Below, piece after piece: positions 9,694 through 17,537 of a DNA stretch of 54,238 nucleotides; the stretch's first letter is position 1, and each line of letters opens with the position of its first letter. The notes under the pieces are model-generated. The model worked only from the letters and a program-made list of their open reading frames with translations. It searched no databases and was not told where the DNA came from. The position numbers and the translations under genes are program-made. This DNA comes from Hungatella hathewayi WAL-18680 (GTDB lineage Bacteria > Bacillota > Clostridia > Lachnospirales > Lachnospiraceae), in assembly GCF_000235505.1 (NCBI RefSeq), contig NZ_JH379027.1, positions 985,007 through 1,039,244 of the forward strand, given 5' to 3'.

Positions 9694-9888
9694 ATGGCAA
9701 CAAGAATCCCATGCACCCCATTCGGCAAAAAGATGAAAATCGCAATGGTAGAGCAGGACATCCCCCAGCAGGAGCTGGCGAAACGTCTTGGCATCGCCAA
9801 CTCCACCGTCAGCGACATCATTTATGGCCGCAACCAGTGTGAGCGCACCAAAGAACGCATAGCTGAAACACTTGGAATTAAAGGGTAA
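9694..9888 (+). CDS. Minimal XRE-family helix-turn-helix regulator
   Basis: It encodes 64 residues consisting almost wholly of one HTH_3 domain. The segment 'QQELAKRLGIANSTVSDIIYG' covers recognition-type helices at about residues 25-46. AAGGAGGAA precedes the ATG. The gene sits 34 nt after the secreted subunit gene and is immediately followed by an inverted repeat, so it may regulate the surface locus (inference). It lacks any sensing domain. Confidence 0.85.
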   Translation: MATRIPCTPFGKKMKIAMVEQDIPQQELAKRLGIANSTVSDIIYGRNQCERTKERIAETLGIKG

Positions 9889-9910
9889 GATGAATAATGT
9901 ATTATAAAAG

Positions 9911-9958
9911 CTAACCAATCTAACCATAACGATAGACAAGAATGGTTAGATTGGTTAG
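9911..9958. promoter_or_regulatory. Perfect 16-bp inverted repeat made of four heptamers
   Basis: The left arm (9911-9926) and right arm (9943-9958) are exact reverse complements separated by 16 nt. Each arm has two copies of ctaacca (or its complement tggttag) spaced by 2 nt, giving four heptamers. No long U-run follows on either strand. It could be a terminator-like hairpin after the XRE gene or a double operator for it. Confidence 0.6.
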
Positions 9959-10001
9959 AATCTTACAAATAGGATGCAATTAAATAAAAGAAAGAGTTTT
10001 A

Positions 10002-11528
10002 TTAATCACTATCGGAGTAGTCAACAAAATCATTTTCAATATCATCAAAGGCACCATCGCTTAGTTTGGTGACTGGCTTTGGACGTTCGGGTGGTATATA
10101 ATTTAAAACCATATTTTGTTCATTTGCTAACGCAAGAGAGGCACTTACAATAGGTGTTTCTGCAAGCTGGTTTAATAATATTTCTAACTCAGTATCATAA
10201 CTGGTGCTGATATCAGGGAGTGATATAGATACTTTTGGCAAAGGGTCTGCAGGGGGTGCCTTATATTGCATATTAGATTTAGAAACATCAAGAGCAGCAT
10301 TATAGGTAAAAAGTCCTGCTCCAGTTCTAAATTCAATAGGAGTAGATGCTTGGGAGAGTATAGAAGTTAGTAATTCGTCCATTTGCCGTAAAGTTTCATT
10401 GGTCTTTTTCTTGGATATGAGGCCATATTCAGGAGGTTTATAATAACTGGTAGATGTTCCTATTCTCTGTATCAGGTATAAGCTCTTAAGCCTTGTATAT
10501 ATATTTAGGGCCCAAGAAGAAGTATCATAGAGAATAGAATCGCAGTTAAATATAGGCCATCCTGCCATGCGTATATTGAATGATTTAAATTGTTTAATTA
10601 ATTCGTTAAGTGTTATTCTTAATTCGGAGAGAGTACTTTGGGGTATCCAATTAATGTTAATATTATTACAGTGTTTAGTTATTGGTTCTTCATCAAAGGT
10701 ACGTATTAGATTTAAACCTATTTGAAGTGTATTCACCCAATAGAGCGCTAATTTTGAATCCTGCGATGTAACTGTGTCGTCATCACGACAAAGGGTTCGA
10801 TAAATAGGAATACCAGAATCTGTGGGAGTAACAAAGACCGTATTGGAAGAACCTAATATTGTTATAGGGAACTTCATCTTTTGTACGATTGCGGAAGCTG
10901 TCTCTTGGATGAGATTACCTGTACTACACCCTAAAAGTATCAATCGTCCATGCCAAGGGTGTGCTTGGCTAAATCTATTTATATCGAGAAGAAGACAGAT
11001 TAATTCAGCCAGCATAGATGGTGTGTATGATTGCATAGAATTAACCTCATGTACATCATCCGAAATCTGCCCATCAAATGTACCATGTCCTTCCAGTACA
11101 ATATCTTCATGTTCTGTTATGCTCCTACGCAGTGATTCCGTAATGATTTTACTTTGGCTTAAACGTTCTTGAAAAGCAAGCGATGTTTCTGTGGTATTCA
11201 AAGAACTGTCTGACCATATCTTTTGAAGCTCTTCAGGTGCAGCCCTAATATCAGCTTCAGGAATAGCTGAGACAGGAATTTTTCTTATTACTTGAAAAAA
11301 TTTAAAATCTTCCGGATTACTGTTTAAACTGAGCCGAAAAAATTGAGCAACAGGTTCCTGCTGTTGATGAGCGGGATGAGATACGAATGTTTGGGTATCC
11401 GGGCTAAAAGGACGTAAATTCAAATGAATTTGAGTTCCTGACATGGAATGGAGAGGTTTTGGGGAAGAATTAGAAGTTTGTTTACCGGGATGGATTTTTG
11501 CTTTATTTTCTTTGATATAACTTTCCAT
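10002..11528 (-). CDS. AT-rich orphan protein with C80/CHAT-like cysteine peptidase motifs
   Basis: It encodes 508 residues with AAGGAG 6-7 nt before the ATG. There is no signal peptide or membrane helix. The first 60 residues are polar and Pro/Gln/His-rich, probably disordered. Residues about 141-150 read 'EDIVLEGHGT' and 196-205 'LILLGCSTGN', which matches the strand-His-loop then strand-Cys arrangement of caspase-like clan CD peptidases, closest in spacing to C80 toxin autoprocessing domains and CHAT. Putative dyad: H148 and C201. The remaining 300 residues are not recognised. Base composition is visibly more AT-rich than the flanks and it is transcribed alone against the surface locus, so horizontal acquisition is likely. 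A -10 like TATAAT lies at 11565-11570 on this strand. Confidence 0.6.
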   Translation of the reverse strand: MESYIKENKAKIHPGKQTSNSSPKPLHSMSGTQIHLNLRPFSPDTQTFVSHPAHQQQEPVAQFFRLSLNSNPEDFKFFQVIRKIPVSAIPEADIRAAPEELQKIWSDSSLNTTETSLAFQERLSQSKIITESLRRSITEHEDIVLEGHGTFDGQISDDVHEVNSMQSYTPSMLAELICLLLDINRFSQAHPWHGRLILLGCSTGNLIQETASAIVQKMKFPITILGSSNTVFVTPTDSGIPIYRTLCRDDDTVTSQDSKLALYWVNTLQIGLNLIRTFDEEPITKHCNNININWIPQSTLSELRITLNELIKQFKSFNIRMAGWPIFNCDSILYDTSSWALNIYTRLKSLYLIQRIGTSTSYYKPPEYGLISKKKTNETLRQMDELLTSILSQASTPIEFRTGAGLFTYNAALDVSKSNMQYKAPPADPLPKVSISLPDISTSYDTELEILLNQLAETPIVSASLALANEQNMVLNYIPPERPKPVTKLSDGAFDDIENDFVDYSDSD

Positions 11529-11604
11529 TAAAAACTCCTTCTCTATATAAAATATGGTAGTTTCATTATAACTTAACTACATATTTAGTAGTTTAAAGAT
11601 TTAT

Positions 11605-11649
11605 TAAAATATGAAAAAGGCATCTGCGATGGTGTTTATCACAGATGCC
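11605..11649 (-). terminator. Intrinsic terminator of the M23 peptidase gene
   Basis: A 12-bp stem with one G-U-type mismatch (11619-11630 with 11638-11649) is followed on the minus strand by a CTTTTTCATATTTT tract. It lies 12 nt after the M23 gene stop. Confidence 0.8.
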
Positions 11650-11661
11650 AATAAGGGAAGG

Positions 11662-12813
11662 TTATTGATACCGCTGCTCCACCGCCCCGCCAGGCACCGC
11701 CGGGTCCTTCATCTGGTATACCCGGTAGTATTCCTTGGTCTCCTGGTTTTTGATGGTTTCGGAGCGGTTCATGGCGAGGAACTTGGTCAGTTCGTAGCAG
11801 TTGACCCAGATTTCGTTGTTGCCTTCCTTCTGGGACTCGTCGAAGATGAGTTGGAGGCCGAAATGAAGGTGGGGCTCGTCGATGTTGTTGGTGTTTTCGG
11901 TGCGGCTGTATCCGGTGCGGCCCAGGTAGCCGATGACGTCGCCGGCCTGGACGACACTGCCTTCCTGGAGGGTCTTGTGGTAGGGGTAATTCTTTCGCAG
12001 GTGGGCGTAGTAGTAATAGCGCTTGCCGTCAAAGCTGCGGATGCCCAGCCGCCAGCCGCCGTACTGGTTCCAGCCGATGGCTTCCACGTAGCCGGACTCC
12101 ACGGCGATGACGGGGGTTCCCACCTGGCCCATCATGTCGTGGCCCAGGTGCTGGCGTTTGAAGCCGTAGCTTCTGGCGACGCCGAAATCGTCAAAGTCGC
12201 TGTATGGGTAATTCTTCGCAATGGGGGAGAAACCCTTTAACCCGTATTTGGTTACCCAGACGCAGCCGTCGCTGACAGATGTAGACGTATCAGGGGATTC
12301 CCCTGCGGCCTGCTCCAGCACCCAGGCCGGCGCTTCCGTGGCCGGAATTTCCATCTGGTAAGTGCCCACCAGACCGCCCAGGACGGCCGTGTAGGCTTCC
12401 AGGTAGTAGGAGTAATATTTCATGTCGGCTGTGATATCGTCCATGGATTCCCCCGCCAGCAGCCGGTCCGCGATGGCGGCCATATCTTTGGAACTGTATT
12501 TGGAGAAATCCCCTCCGTATCTGGCGCCCAGGTAGGCCAGCAGGGAGATCCAATCCAGATGAATGTCGGACTGGACGGTGTCGACGTCATAGCGGAACGC
12601 CTGTTTCATGGCCTCGCTGGTGACGTCGAAATCGACCCATTTGATATATTTTTTCTCGGCGTCAGCCGGACTGGCGCTGACGGCCCCGGTGATGGTTTTC
12701 TCCACATGGTTGAGAGCCGGGGAGAGGCGGGGGGCCAGGGTGACCAGGAGCGTCAGAAGAACGGTGGATTCCAGTGCGATGACAGCGATATTTGTTTTTG
12801 GAGAGAAACGCAT
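11662..12813 (-). CDS. Membrane-anchored M23-family metallopeptidase
   Basis: It encodes 383 residues. An N-terminal hydrophobic helix (about residues 8-27) acts as signal anchor. An uncharacterised helical domain spans about 50-175, with the LytM/M23 fold at about 200-345. Zinc ligands are visible as H222-x3-D226 ('HLGHDMMG') and H317 in 'HLHFG', with H271 and H315 as the usual catalytic histidines. M23 enzymes cut peptide cross-links of peptidoglycan, and the topology places the domain outside the membrane. GAAAGGA precedes the ATG. The gene is monocistronic with its own terminator. Confidence 0.9.
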   Translation of the reverse strand: MRFSPKTNIAVIALESTVLLTLLVTLAPRLSPALNHVEKTITGAVSASPADAEKKYIKWVDFDVTSEAMKQAFRYDVDTVQSDIHLDWISLLAYLGARYGGDFSKYSSKDMAAIADRLLAGESMDDITADMKYYSYYLEAYTAVLGGLVGTYQMEIPATEAPAWVLEQAAGESPDTSTSVSDGCVWVTKYGLKGFSPIAKNYPYSDFDDFGVARSYGFKRQHLGHDMMGQVGTPVIAVESGYVEAIGWNQYGGWRLGIRSFDGKRYYYYAHLRKNYPYHKTLQEGSVVQAGDVIGYLGRTGYSRTENTNNIDEPHLHFGLQLIFDESQKEGNNEIWVNCYELTKFLAMNRSETIKNQETKEYYRVYQMKDPAVPGGAVEQRYQ

Positions 12814-12898
12814 GGCAGTTTCCTTTCACTTGGGATTGTAGACGGGTGGATAACGAATAATATCTACGTAAAAGATATGCCGGAATGGATAGAAATAT

Positions 12899-12947
12899 GA
12901 AAAAACCAGCCATCAGGCGGACGACCGTGTCTGCCAGGTGGCTGGTT
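12899..12947 (-). terminator. Intrinsic terminator of the MBL-fold gene
   Basis: An outer 9-bp stem (aaccagcca 12904-12912 with tggctggtt 12939-12947) and further inner pairing precede a run of T on the minus strand (aaaaaa at 12900-12905 on the plus strand). Confidence 0.75.
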
Positions 12948-12955
12948 TGTCTGTG

Positions 12956-13762
12956 TCAAAGTTCCAGAATCTCCCCGTCATAGGGAATAAAAAGGTTACC
13001 GTGATAGTACTGCGTTCCCTCGGCCATGTAGGTCTCCTTCCTGGTATCCAGGGATTTGTCCTCCGTGTGCCACAGGACCAGATTGGGAATGTGAAGTTCC
13101 TCCGCCAGCTGGCAGGCGTCCTTCACGGTGCTGTGGTGCTTCTCGTAGGGATTGAACCGCTCCCTGTCCCCGTAGAGGCAGAAGGCCTCGTGAAGCAGCC
13201 AGTCGCTTCCCGCCACAAATTTCTCACACAGCGGATTGTAGGGCTCGTCTCCCGCGCAGGTGAGCCGGCGGCCCTGCTCCAGCGTCATGGTGAAGCCAAA
13301 CTGCTTTGCCTTGGTGGAATGGATATCGAAAAATGTCACCGGCCAGTTTAATATCTGCCTTGTCTCCCCGTCCTTCACCGCCACCAGATGGATGGTGTCC
13401 CCGATGGCCTTGAAAAATTTGGGCTGCAGCGTCAGCCGGCAGACGGTAGTCACCGTCTCCACCAAATCCTCATGACAGTAGATATAGAGATTTCCGTCAT
13501 AAAGTTCCTTTTTCATCAGAACGGAAATCATCCGGACCAGCCAGACGATGCCAAGCAGATGGTCCGTGTGCTCGTGGGTGAGGAAAATGTGATGGATGCG
13601 TTTCATATCGACGTTCATGTCCTCCAAAATCCGCAGAATTCCGTTCCCTCCCCCCGTATCCACCATGAAATATTCTCCGTCGGAATTTTTGATGGCAAAA
13701 CAGGTGTTGTAGCACCGGGTGACGATGGCATTTCCGGTTCCGAATACGTATAGCTGCTCCAT
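12956..13762 (-). CDS. MBL-fold metallohydrolase, RNase Z-like
   Basis: It encodes 268 residues from an ATG preceded by AAGGAGGGG. The metal-binding motif 'THEHTDHLLG' sits at about residues 62-71. Later ligands appear in 'TCAGDEP' and 'LLHEAF', with 'KHHSTVKDA' near the C-terminus, a pattern typical of RNase Z/arylsulfatase-like members. There is no signal peptide, so it is cytosolic. The substrate cannot be read from sequence; a phosphodiesterase or cyclic nucleotide role is possible, and tRNA processing is less likely because the flexible-arm region is absent. Confidence 0.85.
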   Translation of the reverse strand: MEQLYVFGTGNAIVTRCYNTCFAIKNSDGEYFMVDTGGGNGILRILEDMNVDMKRIHHIFLTHEHTDHLLGIVWLVRMISVLMKKELYDGNLYIYCHEDLVETVTTVCRLTLQPKFFKAIGDTIHLVAVKDGETRQILNWPVTFFDIHSTKAKQFGFTMTLEQGRRLTCAGDEPYNPLCEKFVAGSDWLLHEAFCLYGDRERFNPYEKHHSTVKDACQLAEELHIPNLVLWHTEDKSLDTRKETYMAEGTQYYHGNLFIPYDGEILEL

Positions 13763-13861
13763 GAGCGCCCCTCCTTTTGCATGTCATCTTAAACTTTTCA
13801 TTTCGTTGTATTTATGTTACTATATCAGTAAGAAAAATGCAACTGGCGGGAGGAAACGTGT

Positions 13862-15799
13862 ATGAGAGAACTGGCGTATCTGAAACTGTTATCCAGAGAA
13901 TACCCCACGATAAAAGCTGCTTCCAGCGAGATTATCAACCTGACTGCGATCAGAGGACTTCCAAAGGGAACCGAGTATTTTTTCAGCGATTTGCACGGGG
14001 AGCACGAGGCATTTATCCATCTGCTGCGGAGCTCTTCCGGTATTATCAGAGAGAAGATCAAAGAGACCTTCGGCTACATTATCCCGGAGGAGGAGCAGGT
14101 GGAACTGGCCAATCTCATCTACTACCCGGACCAGGTGTTAAACCAGATTGGGGCGTCCGGCAAGGACACGGACGACTGGAAGCGGATTAATATTTACCGC
14201 CTGGTGCAAATCTGCAAGGAGGTGTCTTCCAAATATACCCGCTCCAAGGTGAGGAAGAAACTGCCGCCGGAATTTGCCTATATTATCGATGAGTTGATAC
14301 ATGTGGATTACAATGCGGACAATAAGCGAGTGTATTACAGCGAGATTATCCGCTCGATTATTGATATTGATGTGGCGGACAAGTTTATCATTGCGCTGTG
14401 CGAGCTGATACAGAATCTGACGGTTGACAACCTGCATATTATCGGGGACATTTTCGACAGGGGACCCAGGGCGGATTTGATTATGAATGAACTGATGCAT
14501 TTTCATGACGTGGACGTGCAGTGGGGGAACCATGATATCTCCTGGATGGGCGCGGCCACCGGGAATCTGGCCTGCATCTGCAATGTGCTGCGGATTGCCA
14601 TCAGCTACAACAGTTTTGACGTGCTGGAGGACGGTTACGGGATTAATTTGAGGCCGCTTTCCATGTTTGCGGCCAGTACATACCGGGATGACGAGTGCGC
14701 CAGATTCGTGCCCCATATCCTGGACCAGAATATCTATGACGCGGTGGACCCTGGGCTGGCGGCGAAGATGCACAAGGCTATTGCGGTGATTCAGCTGAAG
14801 GTGGAGGGGCAGATTATCAAACGCCATCCGGAATACAGGATGGACGACAGGCTTTTGCTGGAGCAGGTGGATGGGAAGAAGGGGACCGTGTGCATTGGGG
14901 GGAAAGAATACCCTATGCTGGATATGAAATTCCCCACCATCGACTGGGAGGACCCGTTGAAGCTCAGTGAGGACGAGGTGGAGCTGCTGCATACGCTGAG
15001 TTTGTCCTTCCGGCACAGTGACTTGCTGCACAAGCATGTGAAGTTTCTGTACTCCCATGGGGCTTTGTATAAGTCTTATAATAAGAACTTACTGTATCAC
15101 GGCTGCATTCCTATGAAGAAGGATGGCAGTTTTGATACGATGGTGTTTAACGGGGTATCCTACTCCGGAAAGAGCCTGATGGATTTTGTGGACAGGATGA
15201 TTCAGAATGCCTATTTCCTGAAGGGGGAGTCCAAGGAGAAGGAGGACGCCAGAGATTTTATGTGGTATCTGTGGTGTGGGGAGAAGTCGCCGGTTTATGG
15301 CAAGGATAAGATGACCACGTTTGAGCATTATTTTGTGGCGGACGCGGCGACCCACAAGGAGACCATGAATCCCTATTATCAGCTGAGTGTGAAGGAAGAG
15401 TACTGCGACAAGATTCTGGAGGAGTTCGGACTGCCGACCAAGGGAGCCCATATTATCAACGGGCATGTGCCGGTGAAGATTAAGGATGGGGAAACGCCGG
15501 TGAAGGCGGGAGGTAAGCTCTATATCATCGACGGCGGACTGTCCAAGGCATACCAGAGCAAGACCGGGATTGCCGGGTACACCTTGATTTACAATTCCAA
15601 CCATCTGGCCCTGGCGGAGCACAAGCCGTTTACACCGGGGAAGGAAAATACGCCGAAGGTGACCATCGTGGAGAAGATGAAGAACCGGGTGATGGTTGGT
15701 GATACGGATTTGGGGAAAGAGCTGGCCGGGCGGATTGAGGATTTGAAGGAGTTAGTGGCGGCTTACCGGGAAGGTGTTATTAAAGAGAAGATGGTATAG
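13862..15799 (+). CDS. fbp: Fructose-1,6-bisphosphatase class III
   Basis: It encodes 645 residues, the expected size of the Firmicutes class III enzyme, which converts fructose 1,6-bisphosphate to fructose 6-phosphate for gluconeogenesis. The metallophosphoesterase motifs are clear: 'FSDLHGEHEAF' near residue 41, 'GDIFDRGP' near 196 and 'GNHDISWMGA' near 221, plus a later 'INGHVPVK'. The start follows GGGAGG at a good distance. It is transcribed alone, divergent from the MBL gene. The C-terminus is complete. Confidence 0.95.
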   Translation: MRELAYLKLLSREYPTIKAASSEIINLTAIRGLPKGTEYFFSDLHGEHEAFIHLLRSSSGIIREKIKETFGYIIPEEEQVELANLIYYPDQVLNQIGASGKDTDDWKRINIYRLVQICKEVSSKYTRSKVRKKLPPEFAYIIDELIHVDYNADNKRVYYSEIIRSIIDIDVADKFIIALCELIQNLTVDNLHIIGDIFDRGPRADLIMNELMHFHDVDVQWGNHDISWMGAATGNLACICNVLRIAISYNSFDVLEDGYGINLRPLSMFAASTYRDDECARFVPHILDQNIYDAVDPGLAAKMHKAIAVIQLKVEGQIIKRHPEYRMDDRLLLEQVDGKKGTVCIGGKEYPMLDMKFPTIDWEDPLKLSEDEVELLHTLSLSFRHSDLLHKHVKFLYSHGALYKSYNKNLLYHGCIPMKKDGSFDTMVFNGVSYSGKSLMDFVDRMIQNAYFLKGESKEKEDARDFMWYLWCGEKSPVYGKDKMTTFEHYFVADAATHKETMNPYYQLSVKEEYCDKILEEFGLPTKGAHIINGHVPVKIKDGETPVKAGGKLYIIDGGLSKAYQSKTGIAGYTLIYNSNHLALAEHKPFTPGKENTPKVTIVEKMKNRVMVGDTDLGKELAGRIEDLKELVAAYREGVIKEKMV

Positions 15800-15800
15800 T

Positions 15801-15856
15801 TTCTTAACATTCATAGAATTATAAAAAATGCATAAAAAGTTAAGAATTATTTTATG
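15801..15856 (+). terminator. Possible weak terminator after fbp
   Basis: An 8-bp inverted repeat (ttcttaac 15801-15808, gttaagaa 15839-15846) with a long A-rich loop is followed by an interrupted T stretch (ttatttta). Confidence 0.35.
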
Positions 15857-15933
15857 ACGGATTTATTTACCAAATTGCGGAATAATGGTACAATAGGCCA
15901 ATACATTGATTGTACGTCGCAGAGGAGAATTTC

Positions 15934-16434
15934 ATGAATAAAGAAGAGTTCTTAAGACGCTTAAGACAGGCACTGGCGGGAGATGTGCCTCCGGGTGTGA
16001 TTGAGGAGAATATCAGATATTACGACAGTTATATCTCAGGAGAGGTGAGAAAGGGTCAGTCGGAGGAGGAGGTCATTGCGGCCATCGGAGACCCGCGGCT
16101 GATTGCGAAAACCATCGAGGAGACCACGGAGGGCGCCGGCGAGGGAAGCTATACGGACGCGGATGACAGAAGCGGCTACGGCTCTTATGAGAGAAATCCC
16201 TACGAGAAAAACACCTACGAGCGGAACCCATATGAGACCAACCGAAGTTTTCACATGATAGATTTGAACAAATGGTACTGGAAGCTGCTGGCGGTCGTGC
16301 TGGTATTTTCCATCATATCCCTTATCATCACCGTGGTGGGAGGCATCTTCACGCTGCTTGCCCCACTCATCGGCCCCCTGTTTTTAATCTGGATGGTGGT
16401 ATGGATTTTCCGGATGTTCAACAATCGAAGATGA
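15934..16434 (+). CDS. HAAS-domain (DUF1700) membrane protein
   Basis: It encodes 166 residues from ATG 15934, chosen over the upstream TTG 15910 because AGAGGAG sits 6 nt before it. The N-terminal 75 residues match the HAAS/DUF1700 helical domain (MNKEEFLRRLRQAL, then 'YYDSYI', then 'EEEVIAAIGDPRLIAKTI'). A Tyr/Asn/Glu-rich repetitive linker (repeated YE-x-NPY) follows, then one or two membrane helices at about 115-155. DUF1700 proteins usually pair with a PadR regulator; none is adjacent here. Function unknown, probably a membrane-associated regulator or sensor. Confidence 0.8.
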   Translation: MNKEEFLRRLRQALAGDVPPGVIEENIRYYDSYISGEVRKGQSEEEVIAAIGDPRLIAKTIEETTEGAGEGSYTDADDRSGYGSYERNPYEKNTYERNPYETNRSFHMIDLNKWYWKLLAVVLVFSIISLIITVVGGIFTLLAPLIGPLFLIWMVVWIFRMFNNRR

Positions 16435-16451
16435 CAAATATTGCAAATGTT

Positions 16452-16494
16452 ACAGCCCTTAAGCCGGCAGTTTTTGGCATAAGGGCTGTTTTTC
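16452..16494 (+). terminator. Intrinsic terminator after the HAAS-domain gene
   Basis: A 10-bp stem (acagccctta 16452-16461 with taagggctgt 16480-16489) is followed by TTTTC. Its T-tract abuts the -35 hexamer of the next promoter. Confidence 0.85.
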
Positions 16495-16556
16495 TTGACT
16501 TCGCAACGAAAAAGTAATATAATTCGTAATAGATTTAACAAATTTGTAACAAATAA
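16495..16556 (+). promoter_or_regulatory. SigA-type promoter and shared leader motif of NlpC/P60 gene 1
   Basis: TTGACT (16495-16500), a 17-nt spacer and TATAAT (16518-16523) form a near-consensus promoter. Downstream lie cgtaat, ttaaca and tttgtaacaaa, elements also found just after the promoter of the second NlpC/P60 gene. Confidence 0.8.
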
Positions 16557-16605
16557 ATGCGAAATGTATTATGATAATATTACATAGTGTTAGGAGTTCA
16601 AACAA

Positions 16606-17316
16606 ATGCTGAAAACAATATTAAAAGCGATGGCCGCCTTCTGTGTGTGCGGTTTTTTCCTGGGCGCCGCGCCTGATACCAGTTATGGAGCCGTGAAGGA
16701 ATCGACCTGTGTCGGTGTGGAGACCAGTTCCTCCTACCTGGTGAAAATAGACGCCCCAAGCGCCAGAATCTACACCGGGAAGAGCACCAGCGCCGCCGTG
16801 GCTGACACCGTGCAGAGGGGCCAGACCTACGATGTGATATCCTATCAGAACGGATGGGTGAAGATCAATACCGGCAAATCGGAAGGCTATTTAAAGACAG
16901 CCGGCCAGGCCACCGTGGTGGAAACCGCCAGGGAAAAAGTGGATGAGGCGGCGGCCGTGAGAGCCCAGGTTGTGGATTTTGCCCTTCAATTTGTGGGAAA
17001 TCCCTATGTTTATGGTGGTACGGACCCCAATACGGGGGCTGACTGCTCCGGATTTACCTCCTATGTCCTGCGGCATGCAGCAGGGGTATCCCTAAGCCAC
17101 AGCTCCGTAGCCCAGGCGGGAGAGGGAAGAGTTGTATCCGAGGAGGAGATGAAACAGGGGGATTTGGTGTTTTACAGCAACGGTTTCCGCATCAATCACG
17201 TAGCCATTTATGCCGGAAACGGCCAGGTGGTCCACGCCTCCACCAATAAGACCGGCATCAAGACGTCCCCATGGAATTACCGGACGCCGGTGAAGATTGT
17301 CCGTGTGTTACCATAA
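16606..17316 (+). CDS. Secreted NlpC/P60 peptidoglycan hydrolase with SH3b domain, copy 1
   Basis: It encodes 236 residues. A signal peptide (about 1-28, ending near SYGAV) is followed by a bacterial SH3-like domain at about 45-100 ('ARIYTG...GWVKINTG...GYLK') and a C-terminal NlpC/P60 domain from about 115. The catalytic triad is visible as C147 in 'DCSGFT', H198 in 'NHVAIY' and H210 in 'VVHAS'. These enzymes cleave the D-Glu to diamino-acid bond in wall peptides. TTAGGAG precedes the ATG. It is monocistronic with its own promoter and terminator and is a paralogue of the next gene. Confidence 0.92.
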   Translation: MLKTILKAMAAFCVCGFFLGAAPDTSYGAVKESTCVGVETSSSYLVKIDAPSARIYTGKSTSAAVADTVQRGQTYDVISYQNGWVKINTGKSEGYLKTAGQATVVETAREKVDEAAAVRAQVVDFALQFVGNPYVYGGTDPNTGADCSGFTSYVLRHAAGVSLSHSSVAQAGEGRVVSEEEMKQGDLVFYSNGFRINHVAIYAGNGQVVHASTNKTGIKTSPWNYRTPVKIVRVLP

Positions 17317-17344
17317 AAATGAATGAAAATAAATGGAAATGAAT

Positions 17345-17377
17345 GGAGTTCTGTCTCGACAGGACTCCTCTTTTTTT
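17345..17377 (+). terminator. Intrinsic terminator after NlpC/P60 copy 1
   Basis: An 11-bp stem with one G-U pair (ggagttctgtc/gacaggactcc) is followed by TCTTTTTTT. A second small hairpin (agcacc/ggtgct, near 17386-17405) lies downstream. Confidence 0.85.
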
Positions 17378-17440
17378 GACAAAATAGCACCCGTTTTCTG
17401 GTGCTTGCCGGGGGCTTTTGAGATTTTTTAGAGAAAGGGG

Positions 17441-17484
17441 TTGACTATTAGGGAGATGTGGACTATAATACGATTTGTAACAAA
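17441..17484 (+). promoter_or_regulatory. SigA-type promoter and shared leader motif of NlpC/P60 gene 2
   Basis: TTGACT (17441-17446), a 17-nt spacer and TATAAT (17464-17469) are followed by tttgtaacaaa (17474-17484), then ttaaca and cgtaat. The same hexamers, spacer and motifs occur before NlpC/P60 copy 1. Confidence 0.85.
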
Positions 17485-17537
17485 ATTTAACATTTTCGTA
17501 ATACTTACGACAAAGACGTAATGTTAGGAGCAAACAG

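Noticed and set aside
11611-12240. Plus-strand frame opposite the M23 peptidase
   Set aside because: Its start is in the terminator hairpin of the M23 gene and the sequence is a Val/Gly/Asp-rich shadow.
14138-15058. 306-residue antisense frame inside fbp
   Set aside because: The composition is that of a complementary-strand shadow; fbp covers the region with full motifs.
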